Positions 41,057 through 45,837 of a DNA stretch of 45,837 nt are shown piece after piece (the first letter of the stretch is position 1; every line of letters starts with the position of its first letter). Source of the stretch: a virus; IMG/VR virus record IMGVR_UViG_3300044958_000179, positions 1-45,837 of that record; one strand, written 5' to 3'. The position numbers and the translations under genes were made by a program. The notes under the pieces are model-generated. The model saw nothing but the letters and a program-made list of their open reading frames with translations. It was not told the origin of the DNA and ran no database searches.

Positions 41057-41224
41057 TCACTTGCTGTAGGTCTTCCCACGATAGCAGAATGTACCATGGG
41101 TTTCCTTGGATTCTACACAACGTGTACTATACTCAACACCACGATATGAGGTGTGGGTAATCTGTGCGTCGTGAAGAGCAGATGCTTTGTTGATCTGCTT
41201 GCGAATCATGTTTAGTGTGTTCAT
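41057..41224 (-). CDS. DUF4278-like small protein, 55 aa
   Basis: Encodes 55 residues: a basic amphipathic start (MNTLNMIRKQINKAS), then THTSYRGVEYSTRCVESKET and FCYRGKTYSK. The paired YRG(V/K).Y motifs are typical of the DUF4278 family of cyanobacteria and cyanophages; function unknown. AGGAGT lies 6 nt before the ATG. It is the second gene after the promoter at 41517-41545 and is followed by a strong terminator. Confidence 0.75.
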   Translation of the reverse strand: MNTLNMIRKQINKASALHDAQITHTSYRGVEYSTRCVESKETHGTFCYRGKTYSK

Positions 41225-41267
41225 TGTGTTACTCCTAAAGTAATAGAGGGTTTTAATCCCCGTTCCT

Positions 41268-41429
41268 TCAGTCGTGTGCGTCCCATATACACTCAGGTGT
41301 AGATTCCTTTACGGTCTCTATCAACTCTACCTTAAAAGCATTTGAGATATTCTCATTTGCTTTCATTCTCAGCATGATTGTATCAGCTTGTTGGCAGGTG
41401 AGTGATGAATAGAATAATAGTTCTAGCAT
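41268..41429 (-). CDS. Small conserved cyanophage protein, 53 aa
   Basis: Encodes MLELLFYSSLTCQQADTIML, then RMKANENISNAFKVELIETVKE and a C-terminal PECIWDAHD. The start MLELLFYSSLTC and the end resemble a small conserved protein of T4-like cyanophages; function unknown. It is the first gene behind a strong promoter with a structured ~80-nt leader. Confidence 0.75.
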   Translation of the reverse strand: MLELLFYSSLTCQQADTIMLRMKANENISNAFKVELIETVKESTPECIWDAHD

Positions 41430-41434
41430 GGGAT

Positions 41435-41501
41435 GAACGGCTCCGTTCCGCGACTTACTTGCGTCTCCTAATTAAGTCCAAATTTGTTCCAAATTAGGAG
41501 A
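41435..41501 (-). promoter_or_regulatory. Structured leader with two inverted repeats
   Basis: TCTCCTAATT (41464-41473) pairs with AATTAGGAGA (41492-41501), a perfect 10-bp stem around an 18-nt loop. GAACGG/CCGTTC (41435-41448) is a second dyad just before the 53-residue gene. Both lie between the promoter and the first ATG, so they would be in the 5' UTR. Confidence 0.55.
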
Positions 41502-41516
41502 TGAACGACAGGTCTT

Positions 41517-41545
41517 ATTATAGACCTCATACACTATTTAGTCAA
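41517..41545 (-). promoter_or_regulatory. Strong sigma70-type promoter
   Basis: TTGACT (41540-41545), 17-nt spacer, TATAAT (41517-41522) on the minus strand; 11 of 12 consensus positions. Drives the 53- and 55-residue genes up to the UUCG terminator. Confidence 0.8.
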
Positions 41546-41556
41546 GTGTCTTCGTA

Positions 41557-41799
41557 TTAACACGAACATATGTAATTATGCTTATTCAAATAATGCAGAG
41601 TCTCCTTTAGATCTCCACGATGCTTGAGTCCAATAGCAATCTGTGGGTACTCTGCAGTGTCACCAAACTCTGCATGGAATTGATTGGCAGTAAAATCTTT
41701 ATTCAAGAAGTATTCATGGAAATCTTCATGAATACTTTTCAAGAGCATACCAGCCCGTTCACATTCTTGACTACCGTTACTGTAAATTACTGCTTGCAT
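41557..41799 (-). CDS. Glutaredoxin-like protein without CxxC
   Basis: 80 residues from the ATG at 41799 (MQAVIYSNGSQECERAGMLL); an in-frame ATG at 41817 would add six residues. The fold pattern (AVIYS, C11, FTANQFHAEFGDTAEYPQIAIG with a cis-Pro-like YPQ, GDLKETLHYL) is glutaredoxin-like. The CPYC redox pair is replaced by NGSQEC with a single Cys, so monothiol redox or a binding role is likely. It overlaps the upstream Cys-rich gene by 13 nt. Confidence 0.7.
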   Translation of the reverse strand: MQAVIYSNGSQECERAGMLLKSIHEDFHEYFLNKDFTANQFHAEFGDTAEYPQIAIGLKHRGDLKETLHYLNKHNYICSC

Positions 41800-41936
41800 T
41801 TGCTTTTTAACCAACATGGTTTACATAGTGAATTTTTATATTTAGTTTCAGACGGAACGTAACACCCAACTTGAGGGCATTGATTTGCTGGAATCATATT
41901 TCCACACCCAACGCATTGTGTTTCCCACATTTTCAT
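41787..41936 (-). CDS. Small cysteine-rich (zinc-ribbon-like) protein, 49 aa
   Basis: Starts MKMWETQCVGCGNMIPANQC. Seven cysteines at 8, 11, 20, 25, 38, 41 and 47; CVGC and CKPC form two CxxC knuckles that could bind one zinc. The ATG overlaps the stop of the 99-residue gene by ATGA, which supports real translation. It could be a small regulator or structural zinc peptide; function unknown. Confidence 0.65.
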   Translation of the reverse strand: MKMWETQCVGCGNMIPANQCPQVGCYVPSETKYKNSLCKPCWLKSKCKQ

Positions 41937-42232
41937 AATGTTCTTTCAAGTCTTTCAGTTGGTTGATCTGGAAAATCTCTTGGACGATTGTCTAATGCAT
42001 TATCAGTCTTGGGCGATCCTTCATTTGCCTTCATCGTATGCTGATAGTTTGATCTTGGATATCTAATACAGAATGGATCAGGCATCCAGTATGTTACCTG
42101 CCATTCTTGATCAGGACATAGTTCGAGATGTTTCTCTACACTATGAGAGAAAATACCAATTTGAATGTACCCATCATGACTGACACATCTACCATTACCA
42201 ATGTCAACTAGGAATAGTATTTTACTACTCAT
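41933..42232 (-). CDS. Hypothetical protein, 99 aa
   Basis: Begins MSSKILFLVDIGNGRCVSHDGYIQIG, with a central HLELCPDQEWQVTYWMPDPFCIRY and a hydrophilic tail rich in Asn, Pro and Arg. No domain recognised. It has ATGA overlaps with the genes on both sides, so it belongs to the small-gene operon. Confidence 0.65.
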   Translation of the reverse strand: MSSKILFLVDIGNGRCVSHDGYIQIGIFSHSVEKHLELCPDQEWQVTYWMPDPFCIRYPRSNYQHTMKANEGSPKTDNALDNRPRDFPDQPTERLERTL

Positions 42233-42360
42233 AGCACTTCTTGCTCTGGGTTGAGATTTTTTACAAATTGCACAGGATTTTTTTCAGACCTATGTACCCA
42301 ATGGTACTGCATACGTTGAAAAATAGGGTTCCATGTTTGCACACGGACATAATCAGTCAC
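42229..42360 (-). CDS. Small protein, 43 aa, probable GTG start
   Basis: A GTG at 42360 with GGAGG 4 nt upstream gives M(V)TDYVRVQTWNPIFQRMQYHW and ends NPEQEVL. The start overlaps the stop of the 104-residue gene (GTGACTGA). An in-frame ATG at 42384 (51 residues) is the alternative but overlaps more. Stop and next start overlap by ATGA. Function unknown. Confidence 0.5.
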   Translation of the reverse strand: MTDYVRVQTWNPIFQRMQYHWVHRSEKNPVQFVKNLNPEQEVL

Positions 42361-42667
42361 GTTGCCTCCAGTCAGAAATATCATCCCTCTTAAACCAATT
42401 CTTAATGTCGTCAGCATCAGTAAATCCCGTTTTGTGATTGGATGGGTCCGGGTCTCCCAAACCTAATCTATTCAGAAAATCATCGGTACTACCTTCCTCA
42501 ATCTTATATGCGATTTGACGACGAGCCATTTTTAACATCTCATTAGCAGATGTATTTGCCTTGGCAAGTTTATTTGCCCAAATCATATCAGACAATTTTA
42601 CTTCTTCTCCATTCGCAATACATTTGCAAATAAATTCCAGTCGTAGTCTATACTGCGTGGAAAGCAT
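42353..42667 (-). CDS. Conserved cyanophage protein, 104 aa
   Basis: The ATG at 42667 (MLSTQYRLRLEFICKCIANGEE) has AGGAGT 8 nt upstream, so the longer frame is rejected. The protein continues VKLSDMIWANKLAKAN and ends FTDADDIKNWFKRDDISDWRQRD, a C-terminus familiar from T4-like cyanophages. Helical and charged; function unknown. It has its own late box at 42690-42697. Confidence 0.75.
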   Translation of the reverse strand: MLSTQYRLRLEFICKCIANGEEVKLSDMIWANKLAKANTSANEMLKMARRQIAYKIEEGSTDDFLNRLGLGDPDPSNHKTGFTDADDIKNWFKRDDISDWRQRD

Positions 42668-42689
42668 ACTTGGAACACTCCTGCTGGTG

Positions 42690-42697
42690 TATTTATT
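42690..42697 (-). promoter_or_regulatory. Late promoter box AATAAATA overlapping a stop codon
   Basis: Minus-strand AATAAATA contains the TAA stop of the 73-residue gene and lies 23 nt before the 104-residue gene. Confidence 0.6.
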
Positions 42698-42914
42698 CAA
42701 ATGCTTCAGAATCCATACCATACTCATCAACTAATTTGTCGATGCTGGTTTTGTTTCCTGACATTTTTTCAATCTGAAATATGGAAGATTTTTGATACTT
42801 TTTCAGACTCTTATACTTTTTAATAATATTATTAATTTCGTCTGAATTGATATTGAAGCGGATGTTTCCATCCTTACTTGAATCATCAGCGAAACCTTTG
42901 AATCCTGCACTCAT
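42693..42914 (-). CDS. Small conserved protein, 73 aa
   Basis: MSAGFKGFADDSSKDGNIRFNI, then a charged helix DEINNIIKKYKSLKKYQKSSIF and NKTSIDKLVDEYGMDSEAFE. No domain recognised; the helical middle could bind nucleic acid or a partner. Joined to the upstream gene by ATGA. Confidence 0.65.
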   Translation of the reverse strand: MSAGFKGFADDSSKDGNIRFNINSDEINNIIKKYKSLKKYQKSSIFQIEKMSGNKTSIDKLVDEYGMDSEAFE

Positions 42915-43252
42915 TTCTTCTTCTTCTCTTCAGGTTTTTTATATCCCCACAACTTAGGATTGACTGCCCCAAATCCAAAATCAATCTTTTGGACTGCTCC
43001 AGGACCGTACTTATCATAGTACATATCAAATAATTCTACAGTCTTTCTACATCGAGTAAGGTCAATATACTGGACCCCATCAACAATGTAATAGATTAGT
43101 CTTGCATCATTTGGAAGCGACTTGTCATTCGCTGCTTCAATAGTTGTCTTCTCTTGCAGAATCTGACAACTATAGTCCGAAGGATTTATATTCGGTTTGC
43201 CTGTACCAAACTCTGCCATTTGTTCTTCCTGTTCCTGTACAGATGCTGTCAT
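42911..43252 (-). CDS. Conserved cyanophage protein, 113 aa
   Basis: The start MTASVQEQEEQMAEFGTGKP at 43252 has GGGAGG about 7 nt upstream and overlaps the preceding stop by ATGA. The core is LIYYIVDGVQYIDLTRCRKTVELFDMYYDKYGPGAVQKIDFGFG, and the end is NPKLWGYKKPEEKKKK. This core and end look conserved in T4-like cyanophages; function unknown, possibly structural or assembly. Confidence 0.7.
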   Translation of the reverse strand: MTASVQEQEEQMAEFGTGKPNINPSDYSCQILQEKTTIEAANDKSLPNDARLIYYIVDGVQYIDLTRCRKTVELFDMYYDKYGPGAVQKIDFGFGAVNPKLWGYKKPEEKKKK

Positions 43253-43827
43253 GAGCGACCTCCCCATTGAATATCTGGATATGCATCCTTCACGTTTTGA
43301 AGTGTAACCTTATATTTTTTTTCTAATGCCCCATCCTTAATGAGGATAAGGACTTCTGCCTCTAGTGGATGAAGGCCGCGGAGAAGATTGATAAACATCA
43401 TCTCTCTACGGATGTTATTAAGAGTATCATTACCACCCTTTACAAAGTGATAGAGACTATGCCACTCACGACGGAGAGAGGTCTTGCCTCGTCCATCCAT
43501 ATCTTGTCCAGTAGCAGACTCTCCACCCCTTGCTTCTTTAGCGATGTTCTCTGAGAGTGTTCCAGAATAGACTGATTGATCTTCCGCATCACCATAAGGA
43601 ACCTCTCCCTTAGGAAGAAGACTAATTACAGTCTCATCAAAATTAAAGATGAAAATACTTTTCAGAGAATCATGTTCATACTTCTTTAGCACCTCTACCT
43701 TCTTAGCAGCAGAACGTTGCTTTGATGCAAGATCTAATACTTCATACACAAAAGGATTGGGAGGAAGATCGGGGATCTTTGTAGGCGTTTTAGGATTCGT
43801 TGCCGTCTTCTTCTTCGTCGTGGTCAT
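43249..43827 (-). CDS. Conserved myovirus protein, 192 aa
   Basis: The ATG at 43827 (MTTTKKKTATNPKTP) is used instead of an upstream TTG. The core is NPFVYEVLDLASKQRSAAKKVEVLKKYEHDSLKSIFIFNFDE, then ISLLPKGEVPYG and GRGKTSLRREWHSLYHFVKGG, ending LHPLEAEVLILIKDG. Conserved in many T4-like phages of cyanobacteria (possibly the family listed as DUF6433; not checked). Function unknown. It overlaps the membrane protein gene upstream by 38 nt. Confidence 0.75.
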   Translation of the reverse strand: MTTTKKKTATNPKTPTKIPDLPPNPFVYEVLDLASKQRSAAKKVEVLKKYEHDSLKSIFIFNFDETVISLLPKGEVPYGDAEDQSVYSGTLSENIAKEARGGESATGQDMDGRGKTSLRREWHSLYHFVKGGNDTLNNIRREMMFINLLRGLHPLEAEVLILIKDGALEKKYKVTLQNVKDAYPDIQWGGRS

Positions 43828-44017
43828 AATCGTTTTCAAATCGTACTGCTAAAATTTCATCGGGAAGAACATTCCCATTTTCATCAAACATCTCTGGATG
43901 TGTGAAGACTGGTTGCGTTTGGAATTGATGTTCTTTTGCAAGCCATCCTACCACACCTCCTACAAAAAAGAACATTATGGAAAGCAATGTTCCGAACGTG
44001 AGAGCTACTGCTAACAT
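43790..44017 (-). CDS. Small membrane protein, 75 aa
   Basis: MLAVALTFGTLLSIMFFFVGGVVGWLA forms one clear membrane segment (about 2-26). An acidic, probably cytoplasmic tail follows, rich in Asp/Glu (NDYDHDEEEDGNES). TGGAGT lies 6 nt upstream. Similar one-helix proteins with an acidic tail occur at this place in cyanophages. It could be a virion-assembly or host-membrane factor; function unknown. Confidence 0.75.
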   Translation of the reverse strand: MLAVALTFGTLLSIMFFFVGGVVGWLAKEHQFQTQPVFTHPEMFDENGNVLPDEILAVRFENDYDHDEEEDGNES

Positions 44018-44031
44018 CTTTTTACTCCAGA

Positions 44032-44238
44032 CTATTTTTTTCTAATGTCCAAATAAAAGTTTAGATGGAATACAATCTCTCTTCGGAAAAAAGAAATCAT
44101 CTTACCAAACTTCACTTGAAAAGTTTTGGGCTTCTCTGGGGGTCTTCTCCTATTCCGTAGTAGTAATTCTACACCCCGATTTATATTTTGGGGTTCTGGT
44201 TTATTTAGTGCGCCTTTTGCGTCCTGGTTTTCGGTCAT
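44032..44238 (-). CDS. Small conserved cyanophage protein, 68 aa
   Basis: The ATG at 44238 (MTENQDAKGALNKPEPQN) has AGGAG about 8 nt upstream. The body has a strongly basic stretch RGVELLLRNRRRPPEKPKTF, and the C-terminus QVKFGKMISFFRREIVFHLNFYLDIRKK is amphipathic and may lie on a membrane. The pattern is familiar in T4-like cyanophages. Overlaps the gene upstream by 38 nt. Confidence 0.65.
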   Translation of the reverse strand: MTENQDAKGALNKPEPQNINRGVELLLRNRRRPPEKPKTFQVKFGKMISFFRREIVFHLNFYLDIRKK

Positions 44239-44557
44239 CACTATATCTCCTAACATCTTCAACGATGTTGTTCAAATAATTTTTGATTTTCCTTGCCTGT
44301 GGTTTAGGAATGTGACCATAACCCTCACGCAATTGTTTATGTGCATCATCTGAACCACCTTCCAGATATGCTTCTAGGTCATTTACAAGTGAGTTGAGTT
44401 CTGTGATAGTCGTGCTACCAAGGAACCCATCAATCTCATGTTTTTTTATTTTTGTATCTTTTAAATAATCATAGAATTTTAAATTCATTTGTCCCTCAAA
44501 GGCATTGTCGATTGCATGTTCAATTAGATCGTAGATGTCGATGAGGTTCTGTTCCAT
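44201..44557 (-). CDS. Hypothetical helical protein, 118 aa
   Basis: The ATG at 44557 shares one base with the stop of the glutaredoxin gene (TAATG). It starts MEQNLIDIYDLIEHAIDNAFEGQ, then has GFLGSTTITELNSLVNDLEAYLEGG and a basic end DRKPGRKRRTK. Mostly helical, no recognised domain; the basic tail suggests nucleic-acid contact. Confidence 0.65.
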   Translation of the reverse strand: MEQNLIDIYDLIEHAIDNAFEGQMNLKFYDYLKDTKIKKHEIDGFLGSTTITELNSLVNDLEAYLEGGSDDAHKQLREGYGHIPKPQARKIKNYLNNIVEDVRRYSDDRKPGRKRRTK

Positions 44558-44790
44558 TAGACTAAATTTTGCTCCCGTAAATACTTGACCGTTTCCGTGC
44601 ATCCACCAATAAGTTCATCATCTTTGACAACTCTAGGGAAAGTAGAACCTTGACCAAACTTCTCATAGAATTCTGTTCGATCAAAATCTCGTTCCAGTTT
44701 GTTGACAACATATTTGAGTTCTGCCAATTGGAGAACTTGTTCAACTTTGCTGCAATAGGGGCAGCCATCTCTTGAATAAACGACGTACAT
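44557..44790 (-). CDS. Glutaredoxin
   Basis: 77 residues. The classic active site CPYC is at 10-13 (YSRDGCPYCSKVEQVL), with a cis-Pro motif STFPRVV and GGCTETVKYL at the end. T4-like phages use such NrdC-type proteins as electron donors for ribonucleotide reductase. Translation links to the next gene by TAATG. A degenerate CCTAAATA covers the stop of the gene upstream. Confidence 0.9.
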   Translation of the reverse strand: MYVVYSRDGCPYCSKVEQVLQLAELKYVVNKLERDFDRTEFYEKFGQGSTFPRVVKDDELIGGCTETVKYLREQNLV

Positions 44791-44805
44791 AGGTTTAAAA
44801 TTTAT

Positions 44806-45090
44806 TTAGGGGTCGAATGTTTTTAGATTAGAAGGTTCTAACCTTTGTATAGTCTCAATAGTATGCCAGGATCCTCCAACACCACCGTCCATATTAACAA
44901 TAATGTCTCCAGTTGGCAACTTATACATCTTACCAACATCAACAATGTCACCAGGAAGTGGGGTGAATTGGTAGTAGTGTCCGTCCCATCGACGGTTCCT
45001 CATACCAATGAGATTGACTGCATCTCTTTCGATACCACAGTCAGCAATCTTCTCACCCCTAGGATTATATACAGAGTAGAGGCCTCTCAT
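44806..45090 (-). CDS. Hypothetical protein, 94 aa
   Basis: MRGLYSVYNPRGEKIADCGIERDAV, then GDIVDVGKMYKLPTGDIIVNMDGG and a C-terminal ETIQRLEPSNLKTF. Beta-rich, with no domain recognised. Joined to the gene upstream by ATGA, so probably co-expressed with it and the glutaredoxin. Confidence 0.65.
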   Translation of the reverse strand: MRGLYSVYNPRGEKIADCGIERDAVNLIGMRNRRWDGHYYQFTPLPGDIVDVGKMYKLPTGDIIVNMDGGVGGSWHTIETIQRLEPSNLKTFDP

Positions 45091-45455
45091 TTACTATAGG
45101 TATCATACATTTTTACATCATCTCCTTTCTTGAGTTCGGCAGCAAGTTCCTTCTCAGTCTTGTGATGATGTGGTTTGTGCTCTCTATCCATAGGTTTAGA
45201 AGACTCAAAGAGATCTCTTGAGAGATTTTTAATAACAATAAAGGCTTCCTTGTTGTACTTACGAGTGCCAATAGGTGACTGCCACTTCTTGTTATACACT
45301 TCACCAACATCAATACCAGATACTTGAGTACCTGCCATTTCAACTACAATGTTGTCACCTTCTTCCCACCCATATTTTTGAGCAAAAAGAGCAACTTGTT
45401 CATAAACAGATGGAGAATCCATTACTCGATCTTCTGGTTCAAGACTTCCGTGCAT
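45087..45455 (-). CDS. Hypothetical protein, 122 aa
   Basis: MHGSLEPEDRVMDSPSVYEQVALF, then YGWEEGDNIVVEMAGTQVSGIDVGEVYNKKW and a His/Lys-rich stretch KPHHHKTEKELAAELKKGDD. No domain recognised. The ATG directly follows the terminator T tract; an internal ATG at 45422 is the alternative. It is the first gene of a long unit behind the promoter at 45482-45510. Confidence 0.6.
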   Translation of the reverse strand: MHGSLEPEDRVMDSPSVYEQVALFAQKYGWEEGDNIVVEMAGTQVSGIDVGEVYNKKWQSPIGTRKYNKEAFIVIKNLSRDLFESSKPMDREHKPHHHKTEKELAAELKKGDDVKMYDTYSK

Positions 45456-45480
45456 AAAAAAAGAGGGTGGTTAACCCTCT
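45456..45480 (-). terminator. Rho-independent terminator after the RimK-like gene
   Basis: Minus strand AGAGGGT-TAACC-ACCCTCT (7-bp stem) followed by TTTTTT. It begins about 70 nt after the RimK-like stop and ends at the next ATG. Confidence 0.75.
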
Positions 45481-45481
45481 T

Positions 45482-45510
45482 AGTATATCAATCATTTCCT
45501 TGTTTGTAAA
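45482..45510 (-). promoter_or_regulatory. Sigma70-type promoter abutting a terminator
   Basis: TTTACA (45505-45510), 17-nt spacer, TATACT (45482-45487) on the minus strand. The expected start near 45475 lies within the hairpin, so transcripts from here would lack part of the 5' stem and read through. Confidence 0.6.
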
Positions 45511-45552
45511 GGTCTTCTAGTTTTTCTCTAGACAGATCCACATACATCAACG

Positions 45553-45837
45553 TCAAGAATTTGTCCTCAAACTGGCATAATCAAAAACTTTCTGAGGAAT
45601 ATTAATTCCTAATGATTCTTCAAATCCTTTGAATCCTGGAGCAGAATTTGCTTCACAGATTCTATATCCGTCATCGTGAAATAATAAGTCAACCCCAGCA
45701 ATATCAAGATCAAGAGCTTTTGCAACTTGAATACTAAGCATTTCCAATTCGTCATCCACATCGTATGCTTCCCCTTGACCTCCACGGGAAATATTGGCTT
45801 TAAATGAACCATCAGTAGATTTGCGTTGCATAGCACC
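45553..45837 (-). CDS. RimK-like ATP-grasp ligase, C-terminal part
   Basis: The frame runs in from beyond the window; the last 95 residues are seen. AMQRKSTDGSFKANISRGGQG, then LDLDIAGVDLLFHDDGYRICEANSAPGFKGFE is the ATP-grasp end of RimK-type ligases: the RGG loop, D for Mg and E-x-N (EANS). RimK adds glutamates to ribosomal protein S6 or makes related peptide bonds; in a phage it could modify a host or virion protein. The N-terminus is not available. Confidence 0.85.
   Translation of the reverse strand, partial: GAMQRKSTDGSFKANISRGGQGEAYDVDDELEMLSIQVAKALDLDIAGVDLLFHDDGYRICEANSAPGFKGFEESLGINIPQKVFDYASLRTNS

Noticed and set aside
40858-41097. 79-residue minus-strand frame
   Set aside because: It runs through a terminator, a promoter and the start of the 60-residue gene in another frame. 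No ribosome site, and composition like non-coding sequence.
44806-44813. CCTAAATA box before the glutaredoxin gene as a late promoter
   Set aside because: Two mismatches to TATAAATA. Kept only as part of the stop-overlap pattern, not as a promoter call.
45488-45547. 19-codon frame MYVDLSREKLEDLYKQGND after the RimK-like gene
   Set aside because: It looks protein-like but is very short, overlaps the promoter boxes and has no clear ribosome site. Could be a small peptide, but support is too weak.
1-45837. Photosynthesis or carbon-metabolism genes such as psbA, psbD, hli, talC
   Set aside because: None found in this window; only the CP12-like C-terminus hints at carbon metabolism.

Overview
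This window looks like part of a marine T4-like cyanophage genome (a myovirus of Synechococcus or Prochlorococcus). The call rests on recognisable T4-type genes: gp4, gp48, gp53, gp54, gp26, a gp51-like gene, a gp5-type hub, gp32, gp59 and gp33. It also rests on genes typical of cyanophages and cyanobacteria: thyX, phoH, a DUF1825 protein, a DUF4278-like peptide, a CP12-like peptide and a MAVNKNFVV-type tail fibre. The DNA is A+T rich and densely packed. No gene-free stretch exceeds about 170 nt, and many genes join through ATGA or TAATG overlaps.

Layout. (1) 1-12012, minus strand: three very large distal tail genes, namely a tail fibre cut by the window edge, an Ig/LamG adhesin, and a 1952-residue structural protein. 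(2) 12.06-15.22 kb, minus strand: an accessory cassette between virion genes. It has its own consensus sigma70-type promoter (TTGACA-17-TATAAT at 15196-15224) and a strong terminator at 12056-12086. It encodes small proteins, one unusual tRNA-like gene (anticodon UAA), a 2OG-Fe(II) oxygenase-like protein, a Mom-like DNA-modification protein and a QueG-like Fe-S protein. (3) 15.2-32.6 kb, minus strand: the tail and baseplate block. It holds two paralogous structural proteins, a spike-like beta protein, a PA14-repeat protein, the gp5-like hub, a CP12-like peptide, a gp27-like hub, two tape-measure-like proteins (one with two peptidoglycan-hydrolase-like domains), gp51-like, gp26 and gp54. (4) 32.6-35.7 kb, plus strand: gp4, a small conserved protein, gp48 and gp53, served by late promoters including a perfect TATAAATA. 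(5) 35.7-40.7 kb, minus strand: replication, transcription and nucleotide genes (gp32, DUF1825, gp59, gp33, a PD-(D/E)XK exonuclease, PhoH, ThyX). (6) 40.7-45.8 kb, minus strand: a run of small conserved cyanophage genes, two glutaredoxin-fold proteins and the C-terminal part of a RimK-like ATP-grasp ligase.

Control signals fall into two classes. NATAAATA late-type boxes precede virion and other late genes, and several coincide with the ochre stop codon of the upstream gene. Near-consensus sigma70-type promoters, all with 17-nt spacers, precede small early-type genes, and two of these overlap the upstream terminator.

The most interesting region is the 12.1-15.2 kb cassette. A Mom-like acyltransferase, an Fe-S protein and a 2OG oxygenase lie in overlapping genes behind one strong host-type promoter. 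My inference is a DNA hypermodification or anti-restriction module. All functions are read from sequence motifs and remembered family features; no database search was run.
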